Source: JBAXBF01 sp034429745
GTDB lineage: Bacteria > Chloroflexota > Anaerolineae > Anaerolineales > DRKV01
Reading direction: 5' to 3'
DNA: 64,000 nt
Assembly (NCBI GenBank): GCA_034429745.1
Contig: DAOUFY010000108.1
Location: forward strand, 1-64,000
Positions 40,824-51,243 of the stretch are shown here, one piece after another (the first letter of the stretch is position 1; each line of letters opens with the position of its first letter). The position numbers were made by a program, and so were the translations under genes. The notes under the pieces were generated by a model. The model was not told the DNA's origin. It saw nothing but the letters and a program-made list of their open reading frames with translations, and made no database searches.

Positions 40824-42193
40824 GAGTGTATGTAGATACGGTTGGATGCCGTCTGAATCAAGCAGAAATTGAAATGATAGCCCAGCAGTTTGCCGCTGCT
40901 GGGCATGTTCTTGTTTCTGTACCTGATGAAGCGGATTTGGCTGTATTGAATACATGCACGGTAACCGCCAAAGCAGATGCCGATTCGCGCAGTCAGGTGC
41001 GCCGCTTGCAGAGGGCCGGCGTAAAGCAAATCATTCTCACCGGTTGCTGGGCTTCGCTGCGGGCTGAAGAGGCTTCTGCCTTTGAAGGTGTGCAGCAAGT
41101 TGTGCTTAATTCCCAAAAAGATCGTTTAACTGAGGTAGTGTTAACACAACTGCATCAGCAAAATAAAGTTTTCGTTCTGCCGCAGACAGACGCTCCTATC
41201 CTCTATAAAGGATTAAGCGGCAAGAGACACCGCACGCGAGCATTTATTAAAGTACAGGATGGCTGCGATGATCACTGCACATTTTGCATCACCCGCATTG
41301 CTCGCGGTCCTGTTCGCAGCCGAACTGTGGAAGAAGTGGTGGAAGAGGTGCGCAGTGCATTGGGGCGCGGCGCAAAAGAAGTGGTGCTCAGCGGTGTACA
41401 GCTGGCGGCGTGGGGAAAAGACCTGCATGATTTGCCGCCGAGCAGACGTCATTTGCGCGCCTTAATTGAGACAATAATGGAACAGACTGCTCCGCCTCGC
41501 CTGCGTTTGTCATCCTTGGAAGCTTGGCACCTCGATAAATCGTTTTTTACTATTTTGAAGGATAAGCGCATTTGCCGCCATCTGCATTTGCCGCTGCAAT
41601 CCGGCTGCAATGAGACATTGAAGCGGATGGGGCGGCGCACGCGCCGCGAGTCATTCGCTGCCCTGATGGAGGATGCTTTGCAGCAGTGCTCCGATTTGGC
41701 AATCACGACGGATATTATGGTGGGGTTCCCGGGAGAGACAGAAGAGGAATTTGCTGCAAGTCTTGAATTTGTGAAAGAAATGAATTTTGCGGGTGGACAT
41801 GTATTCACCTATTCGGAAAGGAAAGGCACACCCGCAGCTGCATTTCCAAACCCGGTGCCTATTTCAGTGCGCAAAGAACGCAATGCACTTATGCGTGCAG
41901 TGCTTTTGCAATCTGCGCGCCGCTACCGTCAGCGGTTTGTTGGAACGGTACGTTCAGTGTTATGGGAACGTGCCGAACTCCTTTCAAAGGAGAAAAACAG
42001 CGCTTTGCTGAAAACCTCTGCATTTAATGAGTTTTCAGCGCAGGCAGCTTCTGCTTCTTTAGGAGAACGCGGCTGGAGACTGGAAGGGTTGACAGACAAC
42101 TACCTGCGCGTCAAGGTACTATCTTCTCATAACCTTTGGAATGAAATTACAGAGGTTATGCTGGATGAAAACAACTTGTTTCTTGAAGAGTGA
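40820..42193 (+). CDS. mtaB: tRNA methylthiotransferase MtaB-like
   Basis: The 457-residue radical SAM enzyme belongs to the MiaB/MtaB family. Three N-terminal Cys (10, 46, 76) bind the auxiliary iron-sulfur cluster and CDDHCTFC (149, 153, 156) the SAM cluster. The opening VDTVGCRLNQAEIE and the QDGCDDHCTFCI motif point to MtaB, which makes ms2t6A at position 37 of tRNAs, rather than MiaB. The C-terminal TRAM-like part carries NYLRVKV. Its start overlaps the lipoprotein stop by four bases and it converges on icd. Confidence 0.9.
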   Translation: MRVYVDTVGCRLNQAEIEMIAQQFAAAGHVLVSVPDEADLAVLNTCTVTAKADADSRSQVRRLQRAGVKQIILTGCWASLRAEEASAFEGVQQVVLNSQKDRLTEVVLTQLHQQNKVFVLPQTDAPILYKGLSGKRHRTRAFIKVQDGCDDHCTFCITRIARGPVRSRTVEEVVEEVRSALGRGAKEVVLSGVQLAAWGKDLHDLPPSRRHLRALIETIMEQTAPPRLRLSSLEAWHLDKSFFTILKDKRICRHLHLPLQSGCNETLKRMGRRTRRESFAALMEDALQQCSDLAITTDIMVGFPGETEEEFAASLEFVKEMNFAGGHVFTYSERKGTPAAAFPNPVPISVRKERNALMRAVLLQSARRYRQRFVGTVRSVLWERAELLSKEKNSALLKTSAFNEFSAQAASASLGERGWRLEGLTDNYLRVKVLSSHNLWNEITEVMLDENNLFLEE

Positions 42194-42214
42194 TGAACAT
42201 CTGTCGTGATGAGG

Positions 42215-43519
42215 TTAATCATCCATATGCTGAATGATGGCATCACCAAATTCGGAGCATTTGACTTTTGTAGCACCTTCCATGAGACGATGAAAATCGT
42301 AAGTAACTGTTTTTGCCGCAATGGCACCTTTGATGCCCTTAATGATCAAATCGGCAGCTTCATGCCAGCCCATATAGCGGAACATCATCTCGCCGGAAAG
42401 GATCACCGAGCTAGGGTTGACCATATCCTTGTCGGCATACTTAGGCGCAGTGCCATGGGTAGCTTCAAAGACTGCGTGCCCGCTTTCATAATTGATGTTG
42501 CCGCCGGGTCCAATACCAATTCCCCCAACTTGGGCAGCTAAAGCATCGGATAAATAATCACCGTTTAGGTTCATGGTAGCAATAACGTCAAACTCTTGGG
42601 CGCGAGTGATTGTCTGCTGAAAGACAATATCGGCGATGACATCCTTAATCAACAGTTTGCCGGCTTTTAGGGCTGCATCTTGTTCTGCGTTGGCGGCATC
42701 TTCGCCTTTTTCTTTCACGGTGCGTTCCCACTGTGCCCAAGTGTAAACTTGGTCTTTAAATTCTGTCTCCGCTAGTTCATAGCCCCAATTGCGGAAAGCC
42801 CCTTCGGTAAACTTCATAATGTTGCCCTTGTGCACGAGGGTTACACTGCGCCGATTGTTTTCTAATGCCCAGCGAATGGCAGCCCGCACAAGGCGGTAAG
42901 TACCTTCTTTGGAGATAGGTTTAATTCCAATTCCGCAAGTATCGGGGAACCGTATTTTTTGGTATTCTTGAGGGAAATGTTCCTGCAATAGCCGTTTAAA
43001 CCGCAGATTCTCTTCACTGCCGTTTTCAAATTCAATGCCGGTGTAAATATCTTCAGTGTTTTCACGAAAGATGACCATGTTAACATATTCAGGATGCTTT
43101 ACGGGAGAAGGTACGCCGGGAAAATATTGCACCGGCCGTTGGCATACGTATAGGTCAAGGTGTTTGCGCAAAGCAACATTGAGAGAGCGAATGCCCCCTC
43201 CGATCGGGGTGGTGAGAGGACCTTTTATACCCACTAAGTATTCTTGGAAGGCAGTGATGGTTTCATCTGGCAGCCACGATTGGCAAAGCTGAAAGGCTTT
43301 TTCACCGGCATATACTTCCATCCAATGGATTTTTCGCTTTCCGCCAAAAGCCTTGTGCACTGCTGCATCAAAGACGCGCACTGAAGCGCGCCAAATATCC
43401 CGTCCGGTGCCATCACCTTCGATGAAAGGGATGATTGGCTCAGCCGGAACAACAAGTTTGCCGTTACTGACAGTGATTTTACTTCCTTGAGATGGGACTT
43501 TTATCCATTGATATGTCAT
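42215..43519 (-). CDS. icd: Isocitrate dehydrogenase (NADP)
   Basis: The 434-residue TCA-cycle enzyme oxidises isocitrate to 2-oxoglutarate. It shows PFIEGDGTGRDIW, GGGIRSLNVALRK with Ser112 at the site phosphorylated in E. coli, FRENTEDIYTGIE, and GTAPKYADKD near the C-terminus. Length and motifs match the homodimeric bacterial NADP enzyme; coenzyme choice is inferred from the family. Its product is the substrate of GdhA. The gene is convergent with mtaB, and a 235-base gap upstream holds a TATAAT on the minus strand (43650-43655). Confidence 0.94.
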   Translation of the reverse strand: MTYQWIKVPSQGSKITVSNGKLVVPAEPIIPFIEGDGTGRDIWRASVRVFDAAVHKAFGGKRKIHWMEVYAGEKAFQLCQSWLPDETITAFQEYLVGIKGPLTTPIGGGIRSLNVALRKHLDLYVCQRPVQYFPGVPSPVKHPEYVNMVIFRENTEDIYTGIEFENGSEENLRFKRLLQEHFPQEYQKIRFPDTCGIGIKPISKEGTYRLVRAAIRWALENNRRSVTLVHKGNIMKFTEGAFRNWGYELAETEFKDQVYTWAQWERTVKEKGEDAANAEQDAALKAGKLLIKDVIADIVFQQTITRAQEFDVIATMNLNGDYLSDALAAQVGGIGIGPGGNINYESGHAVFEATHGTAPKYADKDMVNPSSVILSGEMMFRYMGWHEAADLIIKGIKGAIAAKTVTYDFHRLMEGATKVKCSEFGDAIIQHMDD

Positions 43520-43687
43520 AACTTTCTCCTCAATTCATTAAAGTTGGTACAACGCTTCTGTGCTTATACCAAGCAGCCAGGAAAGCGCATTTTTCAAGGA
43601 ATACGATCATAAAAACAAGAGTTTACTCCTTCTGATGTCAAATAGGGGTATTATAGCATAGGCTGGTCGGAATAGGGAAAATGACAT

Positions 43688-43716
43688 TTTAAAAAATAGA
43701 CCCTTACTGGTATAAT
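43688..43716 (+). promoter_or_regulatory. Probable sigma-70 promoter
   Basis: TTTAAA (43688-43693), a 17-base spacer and a perfect TATAAT (43711-43716) preceded by TGG, an extended -10. It would drive the lipoprotein gene starting at 43755. Confidence 0.65.
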
Positions 43717-43754
43717 AATCTAAAGGATGTTGATTTTTTAGTGGGAGGTGCACT

Positions 43755-44777
43755 GTGAAGATAAAACAAAAAACAGGTTTCTCCAACAATATGATGAAAG
43801 CATTCAAAGTGGGTATATTCAGTGCCATCCTGCTGCTTAGTCTGAGCGCTTGTTTGCTTTTTCAAGCCGATCGTTCTAAACCTACAATTGTGGTTGTCAA
43901 GGAAGAAATGTCATTGGAAGAAGCGATGACGCTGGTTGCTGAAGCAACTGCTGAAGGGATAGGGTCTTTGAAATCAGAAGGAGAAGCCGCTGCCTCAGCA
44001 ACGCCCTACGTGAATAGCATGGAGCAAGGAGAAAGCTTACCACCAGCCCAAGCAGCAACCGCCAAAGCGCTTGGTGTTCAGGCAACTCAAGCGGTGCAAG
44101 CTGCACTGAATCAACTTTCTACAGCGCAGGTGTTGCTAAGCACTCAAACTCAGGTGATTCGCCAAAGAACCTTGCAGCCAGTAAGCACACTGGCTTTTAC
44201 GGAAACGGCTTGGCCCTCGCCGGTTGCCACCAACCCGACAACATTTTTCCGCAATACGTTCACGCCTAAGCCAACGCACACTTTTACTCTTACTCCAACG
44301 GAGACTTTAACTGCCACCCCTATACCGCCGGGGCTGCGCGGTTTGACAGTTGATCAAGTGAAGGCCGCGTTAGCAGCAAAGGGAATTACACAGTGCCGGG
44401 AAGAAACCGATAACTGGGTGAAGATGACTGTTTGCGAATCTCAAACTGCGGATAGAAAAAATTGGTATTATGCAGAGATTTATAGTGTGCCCGCCCTGCA
44501 GATTGACGTCAATAACGTGATAATGGCAGTGTTTCAAACTGATCCAAATGATGAAGTAACTTTGGATAAACTGAGGGCATTAGCAGAATTAAATTATGTC
44601 GGTTCAGACGCAGCGGCAGCGCGAGCGTGGCTTGAACAGAACTTGCCTTCCTTGGGGAATGAGAATGATAAGCGTAAAAATCTTTTTGGAGGTGTGTGGT
44701 TTGTGCTTTATGGACCAAAGAATGGGGTGCGTTTAGAGATTGGTTCACCGCCTCCTTACCCAACTCCACCTAGTTAA
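43755..44777 (+). CDS. Putative lipoprotein with Thr/Pro linker
   Basis: The 340-residue protein starts at GTG with GGGAGGTG just upstream. A lipoprotein signal ends at Cys33 (LSAC). An Ala/Gln/Thr-rich helical stretch (about 60-150) and a Thr/Pro linker (about 155-195) lead to a C-terminal domain of about 140 residues beginning LRGLTVDQVKAALAAKGI, with two Cys (CREETDNWVKMTVC). I do not recognise that domain. It is probably surface-exposed, anchored to the membrane. It is followed nine bases later by the DinG gene. Confidence 0.72.
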   Translation: MKIKQKTGFSNNMMKAFKVGIFSAILLLSLSACLLFQADRSKPTIVVVKEEMSLEEAMTLVAEATAEGIGSLKSEGEAAASATPYVNSMEQGESLPPAQAATAKALGVQATQAVQAALNQLSTAQVLLSTQTQVIRQRTLQPVSTLAFTETAWPSPVATNPTTFFRNTFTPKPTHTFTLTPTETLTATPIPPGLRGLTVDQVKAALAAKGITQCREETDNWVKMTVCESQTADRKNWYYAEIYSVPALQIDVNNVIMAVFQTDPNDEVTLDKLRALAELNYVGSDAAAARAWLEQNLPSLGNENDKRKNLFGGVWFVLYGPKNGVRLEIGSPPPYPTPPS

Positions 44778-44786
44778 TGATAAATT

Positions 44787-47615
44787 ATGCAGACAATTGT
44801 AGCACTTGATATTGAAACAACGGGATTGAAAGCTGAAACTGACGTAATTATTGAGTTAGGTGCGGTAAAGTTTAAGGAAAATCATATAGAAGATGAGTGG
44901 ACTAGCTTAGTTAACCCTAAAAGGCCAATACCGCTGGCAATTACCCAAATGACTGGGATTACCAGTGAAATGGTAGCGTCTGCCCCAACATTGGATGAAG
45001 TGTATGATGAATTTTTGGAATTTATTGGCAACGCGCCGATTGTCGGGCATAACATTTCTTTTGATTTAAGCTTTTTGCGCCGGCTTGGCGGGCTGCGAAG
45101 CAACCCAGTTATTGATACATACGAGATGGCAATGGTGCTTTTGCCGGGAGTGGAACGGTATGCGTTGAATGTGTTGGTAAAAGCTTTGGAACTACCGGAG
45201 CCACCCTCTTATCGCGAACATGGAGCTCATTGTGCTTTGGTTGATGCGCGTTTAACCCAGCAGCTTTTTGTGCATTTGTATGAAAAAGCGGTGGCTTTGC
45301 CGTTAGAACTGCTGGCTGAGATAAATCGTTTAGCGAAGCAAGTTGAATGGGATGGAAGATGGGCATTTGAGCAGGCTTATCAGCATGCATTGCAGCAGCC
45401 ATTGAGAAATCCTAAACTCAAAGGAAAGGTATCGGATCTATCCTACGCGCCGGTATTTGAAAAGAAGCTGAGACCGGCGATGGTTAAACCGTTGCAGCCG
45501 CGCGAAGAAACGCTGCCACTTGACATCGAAGAAGCTGCAGCCCACTTGGAGCATGGGGGAACATTTGCGCGCTATTTTTCTGCTTTTGAACACCGCCCCG
45601 AGCAGGTGGAGATGTTGAAAGCAGTAGCCCGAGCTATCTCTGAGGAAAGGCATTTGCTGGTAGAAGCAGGCACAGGAACGGGAAAATCCCTGGCGTATCT
45701 GGTGCCGGCAGCTCTTTTTGCGGTGCAAAACCAAAAACGAGTTGTGATTTCAACCAATACCATCAACCTGCAGGAGCAGTTGATCGAAAAAGATATTCCG
45801 GATATTAAAGCTGCCTTGGGGCTGGATTTAGAAGCAGTTGTGCTTAAGGGTAGAGCAAATTATATTTGTCCACGCCGTTTAAGAGGCATGCTGCACCAAC
45901 GGTTGGAAAATGCCGATCAGGTACGCATGTTAGCTAAAGTGCTGGTTTGGCTGCTGAATACCCACAGCGGCGATCGCAGCGAGCTTTCTTTTAATCGTCC
46001 GCAAGATAATCAAGTATGGCAGCGGATATCTGCCGATGATGAAGGGTGCACCATAGAAGCTTGCTTAAAGCACAGCGGCGGCGGCTGTCCGTTTTACCGC
46101 TCGCGTTTGTTAGCTCAAGGAGCACACTTGATTGTTGTCAACCATGCGCTCTTACTTTCGGATGTGGCTTTGGCACAGCGAGTTCTGCCGGAATATGACT
46201 ATTTGATCATTGACGAAGGGCATCATTTGGAAGAGGCTACAACGAATGCGCTGAGTTTTAAAATCAATCAACAGGACATTGAACGGATGATAAAAGAATT
46301 GGGCGGGCGCAAATTTGGTCTTTTAGGTTATATGATGAATAAATTGCAGGGATTGGTGGCACCCGACATTTATGGGGCTTTTGACCATTTGGTAGAGCAA
46401 AGCAGCGATCTAACATTTAGGTTTTTGCAGCGCAACAATGAATTTTTTGTTATGTTGGGGCAGTTTCTCTTTGAACAGCGCCAAGGAAAACATTTAGGGC
46501 AATATGCACAACAAGAACGAATTGTGGCGGCTACACGCTCGCAGCCTGCGTGGGTGGAAGTTGAGATGACATGGGAAACCTGCGAACAGACTTTTAAAGC
46601 ACTTATAGAGACAATTAATAAAATCATCCAATTGCTGGCTGAGACAGCTGCTCAAGAATTAGAAGAAATTGAAGAACTGTTTTCCAGCTTAAGTGATTTG
46701 CGTCGCCGGCTAGGAGAAGCCTTTAAAGGGATTCATCAGCTGATGTTTGAACCTGATCCAAACCAGGTGTATTGGATAGAAGTACAGCCCAACGGCAGTC
46801 GCTTGACTTTGCAAAGCGCACCGCTGCGCATTGGTTCTCTGATGGAGCGCTATCTTTGGTACAGTAAATCTTCCGTAATTGTAACCTCAGCAACCTTAAC
46901 CGCCGGAGGAGAGTTTGAATATCTCAAGGATCGCTTAGCAGCTTATGAGGCTGAGGAATTGGCATTAGGTTCTCCATTTGATTATGAAAATGCAGCGCTG
47001 CTCTATTTAGTAAATGACATTCCAGAACCAAATGAACCCGGCTACCAGAAAGCCCTGGATAAGGGATTGGTAGAATTATGCAAAGCTACTGGCGGCAGAA
47101 CGTTGATTCTTTTCACTTCATATCATCAGCTGCGGCTTACTGCACAAAACATAACGCCTTGGCTGCTTAAGGCCGGTATTCGGGTGTTGGAACAAGGTGA
47201 GGGTAGCTCGCGGCATGCGCTGCTGAATACTTTTCGCGAAACCGAGCAAGCGGTGCTGCTTGGCACGCGCTCCTTTTGGGAGGGTGTAGATGTCCCCGGC
47301 GAGGCACTTTCGGTGTTGGCGATTACCAAACTGCCTTTTGGAGTGCCGACAGAACCCATCATTCAAGCACGGGCTGAAACGTTTGATGATCCCTTCAATC
47401 AATATCACTTGCCGGAAGCTATCCTACAGTTTCGACAAGGTTTTGGACGTTTGATCCGTTCCCAAACTGACCGCGGGGTGGTCATTATCTTTGATAAACG
47501 AGTGCTGTCAAAAACGTATGGCAAGCAGTTTCTGGACTCTTTGCCATCATGCACCAAACGAGTAGGTTCGCTAGCTGAAATGCCGCGTGCAACGGTGCAG
47601 TGGCTGAACCTTTAG
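44787..47615 (+). CDS. dinG: DnaQ-DinG family exonuclease/helicase
   Basis: The 942-residue protein fuses an N-terminal DnaQ-type 3'-5' exonuclease (ALDIETTG with Asp8 and Glu10; GHNISFDLSF; HCALVDA) to an XPD-like superfamily 2 helicase. The helicase has Walker A EAGTGTGKS (residues 293-301), the iron-sulfur cysteines from NYICPRR to EGCTIEACLKHSGGGCPF, DEGHHLEE, and the QGFGRLIRS motif. The layout matches the Bacillus-type DinG. It probably acts in DNA repair or removal of R-loops. It lies six bases upstream of mfd, so the two are likely co-expressed. Confidence 0.92.
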   Translation: MQTIVALDIETTGLKAETDVIIELGAVKFKENHIEDEWTSLVNPKRPIPLAITQMTGITSEMVASAPTLDEVYDEFLEFIGNAPIVGHNISFDLSFLRRLGGLRSNPVIDTYEMAMVLLPGVERYALNVLVKALELPEPPSYREHGAHCALVDARLTQQLFVHLYEKAVALPLELLAEINRLAKQVEWDGRWAFEQAYQHALQQPLRNPKLKGKVSDLSYAPVFEKKLRPAMVKPLQPREETLPLDIEEAAAHLEHGGTFARYFSAFEHRPEQVEMLKAVARAISEERHLLVEAGTGTGKSLAYLVPAALFAVQNQKRVVISTNTINLQEQLIEKDIPDIKAALGLDLEAVVLKGRANYICPRRLRGMLHQRLENADQVRMLAKVLVWLLNTHSGDRSELSFNRPQDNQVWQRISADDEGCTIEACLKHSGGGCPFYRSRLLAQGAHLIVVNHALLLSDVALAQRVLPEYDYLIIDEGHHLEEATTNALSFKINQQDIERMIKELGGRKFGLLGYMMNKLQGLVAPDIYGAFDHLVEQSSDLTFRFLQRNNEFFVMLGQFLFEQRQGKHLGQYAQQERIVAATRSQPAWVEVEMTWETCEQTFKALIETINKIIQLLAETAAQELEEIEELFSSLSDLRRRLGEAFKGIHQLMFEPDPNQVYWIEVQPNGSRLTLQSAPLRIGSLMERYLWYSKSSVIVTSATLTAGGEFEYLKDRLAAYEAEELALGSPFDYENAALLYLVNDIPEPNEPGYQKALDKGLVELCKATGGRTLILFTSYHQLRLTAQNITPWLLKAGIRVLEQGEGSSRHALLNTFRETEQAVLLGTRSFWEGVDVPGEALSVLAITKLPFGVPTEPIIQARAETFDDPFNQYHLPEAILQFRQGFGRLIRSQTDRGVVIIFDKRVLSKTYGKQFLDSLPSCTKRVGSLAEMPRATVQWLNL

Positions 47616-47621
47616 GAGGTT

Positions 47622-50600
47622 ATGATTCAGTTAGAAGGATTTAAACAAACACCTGCCTTTCAACAATTAAAACATCTTCTTCAGCAGGGCTATTCATTAG
47701 CTAACCTGAGGTTGGCGCGCGCACCGCGCTTGGCTGTGTTAGCAGCATTATGGCAGGAACTGCAGAGACCAGTGGTGTTTCTTGCTGATCGCATGCCGCG
47801 GGTGCTCTCCGCCATGGAAGAGCTTGGTTTGTATTTGCCGCAAGCAGAGCGCATGCTCTTTTCAGAGCCAAATGCGTTATTCTATGAGCCTTTGCCTTGG
47901 GGCTTAGGAACGCGCCAAAGCCGCATTACCGTGCTGAAAAAATTGGCTTTTGATTCGTTGATTGCTGACAGCAGGCAGGAAACACCCCCACCTATCATTT
48001 TTACCTCAATCCGTGCATTGATGACCAAGACGATGCCGCGCCGTGATTTTGTGCGCTCAACGCTGGCTTTAAAGCGCGGTAAGCGCCTTAAGCTTAATGA
48101 TTTATTGCACCAACTGCTAAGCTTGGGCTATCAGCCGGTCAACACCGTGGTAGAAATTGGGCAGTTTGCCCATCGAGGGGGATTGGTTGACGTATGGTCT
48201 ATGTCTGAATCATTCCCGGCGCGGTTGGATTTTTTTGATGATGAAGTTGACACCCTGCGCTGGTTCGATGCTTCAACCCAACGAACTATGGAGGCAGCTC
48301 ATCAAGTGGTGATCAGCCCGGCGAGGGAATTCATTTGGGACTCCCTTCAAAAGCCACCTTGGACTGGAGAACGCCCCTTGTGCGAGATGGATATTCCTAA
48401 ACTTTACCCGCAAGGAGCTTGTCTGTTGAATTATTTGCCTGCAAACACCCTCTTGTTTGTAGATGATGAAAATGCCATTTGGGAAACAATGGATGAACTG
48501 GAGCGGCAAGCTCTAGCACTGCGAGAAGATGCGATCCAGAATCTGCTTATCACAGAAGATTACCCCTTGCCATTTTTACCGCGTGATGAAGTTCAGCCGT
48601 TGGTGGCGAAGACTCAACATCTGGTGTTGGGAACTTCATATAGTACTGACATTGAGAATGAGGCTGATAATGCTGGAGAGGTGGTTGGAGAGGCAATAAG
48701 AGGGTTATTTGAGCAGCATGAACGCTATGGGGGACGGATAAAGCCGCTCTTGGAAAAACTTGCAGATGACATAATACGCGGAACGAATGTGATCATCGTT
48801 ACTCGCCAAACAAGCCGACTGCAAGAACTATGGGATGAACAGCGTCAGCTCTACCCCGAGCTTGAAAGAAAAAGCCCACAGTTCATTCAAGGCAGTTTAG
48901 CGGAAGGATGGGTGTTCAAACCTCCTGCGGAATTGGGGCTGCCATCAACGATATTATTATCGGATGGAGAAATATTTGGCTGGCAACCGCCTCAGCCGCG
49001 GCGCCGCACCCGCCCAGCCGTAGAGGACCCCGAAGCCGTTTATGCTGATTTGCATTTGGATGACTACGTAGTCCATGTGGATTATGGTGTTGGGGTTTAT
49101 CGCGGCTTGGTGCGCCGCACCTTGGAAGGCATAGAAAACGAATACCTATGCATTGAATATGCTCAGGGTGATCAATTGTTTGTCCCTGTTTATCAAGCCG
49201 ATCGGGTAATGCGCTACGTGGGTGTTGATGGACGGTTGCCTTCTTTGCATCGTCTTGGCAGTGCAGATTGGCAATCCATAAAGCATCGAGTGAAAGAGAG
49301 TGTAGAACAAGTAGCTGAGGAATTGCTGCAGCTTTATGCACTGCGTCAAGTGATAAAGGGACATGCTTTTAAAAAAGATACCCCTTGGCAGCAAGAGCTG
49401 GAGGCAAGCTTCCCATACACGGAAACCCCCGATCAGCTGCAGGCGTTGGCGGATGTGAAGCGCGATATGGAGAGTGAACGGCCTATGGACCGTTTGATCT
49501 GTGGTGATGTGGGGTATGGAAAAACAGAAATTGCCTTAAGAGCAGCTTTTAAGGCAGTGATGGATGGCAAGCAGGTGGCTATGCTGGTGCCAACCACTGT
49601 ATTGGCACAGCAGCATTATCAGACCTTTTGTGAACGCCTTGCGCCATTTCCGGTTACCATTGAAATGCTTTCACGCTTTCGCACACTTCAGGAGCAGCAG
49701 GAAATTATAAAGCGCTTGAAACAAGGAGGAATTGATATTATCATTGGCACTCATCGCTTGCTTTCTGGGGATGTAGAATTTAAGGATTTGGGGTTACTGA
49801 TTATTGACGAAGAGCAGCGTTTTGGGGTTACACATAAGGAAAAGCTGAAGAAAATGCGTCAGGGGCTGGATGTTCTCACATTGACTGCTACACCTATCCC
49901 GCGAACCTTGTACATGGCACTGACAGAACTGCGAGACATTTCTATCATCAATACACCGCCAGCCGAAAGATTGCCGGTGATCACTCATGTAGGACCTTAT
50001 TCACCGCGCCTAGTCCGTCAAGCCATTTTACGCGAGATGGAACGCGGCGGGCAAACATTCTTTGTTCATAACCGCGTGCAAACCATTGAGGCAATGTACA
50101 AGCATTTGAAAAAGTTGGTTCCCGAAGCGAAAATTCTGGTGGCGCATGGGCAAATGGCAGAGCACTTGCTTTCAAAGCGCATGCAGGCTTTTGCAAACCC
50201 AGAAGAAGAGGATGAAAAGGTTGATGTGCTGCTTTCGACTTCCATCATCGAATCGGGGCTTGATATTCCTAATGCCAATACGCTCATCGTGGATCGGGCA
50301 GATACCTTTGGCTTAGCTCAGCTCTACCAACTGCGAGGCAGGATTGGGCGGGGTTCGCAGCGCGCTTATGCTTATTTTTTCCGCCATCGAAAGATTACCC
50401 CAACGCTTGAAGCCCGACAGCGTTTGGAAACCTTAGCGGAATACACTCATTTAGGGGCTGGCTATGCGATTGCCATGCGCGATTTGGAGATCCGCGGTGC
50501 AGGTGAAATCCTTGGGACTCAACAGCATGGGCAGATCGCGGCAGTGGGTTTTCATCTGTACACGCGCTTGTTAGCTGAGGCAGTGCGTAGGCTGAAGAAA

Positions 50601-51152
50601 CAATATGGTGTTAAAGAAGAAACTTCTGAGGCAAGTCATGCGGCAGTGAAGAGGAGTGCTAGTTTGCCATTGTCCGTAGCTGTCGATTTGCCTTTGTCAA
50701 TCAGTATTCCAATTGATTATATAGCTGACAAAACGGTGCGTTTGGGGTTGTATCGTCGCCTGGCGGAGCTGCGCGAACTCAGTGAAGTGGACAACTTAGA
50801 AGAAGAATTCGCTGATCGTTTTGGCCCTTTGCCACAAGAGGTGATTAACTTATTCTATCAGCTGCGCATCAAGCTGATGACAGAAAAAGCCGGACTTGCT
50901 TCGATTTCAACAGAAGGCAACCTCTTGGCGCTGCGTTTTCCTGCACTGCCAAAAGAACTGCCTCAACGCGATTTTCCATCGTTTGATAAGGAAGTTCGCG
51001 TGGGTAAAAATACCTTGTGGATTGAATGGCAAAAGAGAGATGATTGGCAATCTTTGTTAATGAATGTGCTGCAAAAGTTAATCCAACATGCTGATGAAAA
51101 GGGGATAACAGTAGAAGAAAGAAATGACGCAATGTTGGAGACAAGCAGATAA
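47622..51152 (+). CDS. mfd: Transcription-repair coupling factor Mfd
   Basis: The 1176-residue translocase releases stalled RNA polymerase and recruits UvrA. The N-terminal UvrB-like region has VVEIGQFAHRGGLVDVW, the RNA polymerase-interacting domain has LHLDDYVVHVDYGVGVYRG and YLCIEYAQGDQLFVP, and the RecG-like motor has Walker A CGDVGYGKTE (near 627) and DEEQRFGV (near 728). The C-terminal TRCF domain reads VDLPLSISIPIDYI. All expected domains are present. It overlaps nothing and converges on the TPR gene after a 91-base gap. Confidence 0.95.
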   Translation: MIQLEGFKQTPAFQQLKHLLQQGYSLANLRLARAPRLAVLAALWQELQRPVVFLADRMPRVLSAMEELGLYLPQAERMLFSEPNALFYEPLPWGLGTRQSRITVLKKLAFDSLIADSRQETPPPIIFTSIRALMTKTMPRRDFVRSTLALKRGKRLKLNDLLHQLLSLGYQPVNTVVEIGQFAHRGGLVDVWSMSESFPARLDFFDDEVDTLRWFDASTQRTMEAAHQVVISPAREFIWDSLQKPPWTGERPLCEMDIPKLYPQGACLLNYLPANTLLFVDDENAIWETMDELERQALALREDAIQNLLITEDYPLPFLPRDEVQPLVAKTQHLVLGTSYSTDIENEADNAGEVVGEAIRGLFEQHERYGGRIKPLLEKLADDIIRGTNVIIVTRQTSRLQELWDEQRQLYPELERKSPQFIQGSLAEGWVFKPPAELGLPSTILLSDGEIFGWQPPQPRRRTRPAVEDPEAVYADLHLDDYVVHVDYGVGVYRGLVRRTLEGIENEYLCIEYAQGDQLFVPVYQADRVMRYVGVDGRLPSLHRLGSADWQSIKHRVKESVEQVAEELLQLYALRQVIKGHAFKKDTPWQQELEASFPYTETPDQLQALADVKRDMESERPMDRLICGDVGYGKTEIALRAAFKAVMDGKQVAMLVPTTVLAQQHYQTFCERLAPFPVTIEMLSRFRTLQEQQEIIKRLKQGGIDIIIGTHRLLSGDVEFKDLGLLIIDEEQRFGVTHKEKLKKMRQGLDVLTLTATPIPRTLYMALTELRDISIINTPPAERLPVITHVGPYSPRLVRQAILREMERGGQTFFVHNRVQTIEAMYKHLKKLVPEAKILVAHGQMAEHLLSKRMQAFANPEEEDEKVDVLLSTSIIESGLDIPNANTLIVDRADTFGLAQLYQLRGRIGRGSQRAYAYFFRHRKITPTLEARQRLETLAEYTHLGAGYAIAMRDLEIRGAGEILGTQQHGQIAAVGFHLYTRLLAEAVRRLKKQYGVKEETSEASHAAVKRSASLPLSVAVDLPLSISIPIDYIADKTVRLGLYRRLAELRELSEVDNLEEEFADRFGPLPQEVINLFYQLRIKLMTEKAGLASISTEGNLLALRFPALPKELPQRDFPSFDKEVRVGKNTLWIEWQKRDDWQSLLMNVLQKLIQHADEKGITVEERNDAMLETSR

Positions 51153-51243
51153 CTTGCTGGAACTGCAGCTTGTCGTTATTGAGAAAACCTTTAGAGCAAG
51201 GCAGCCGGGTGAAGGCTTAGCTCTCGCTTGCAAGTGAAATGCT

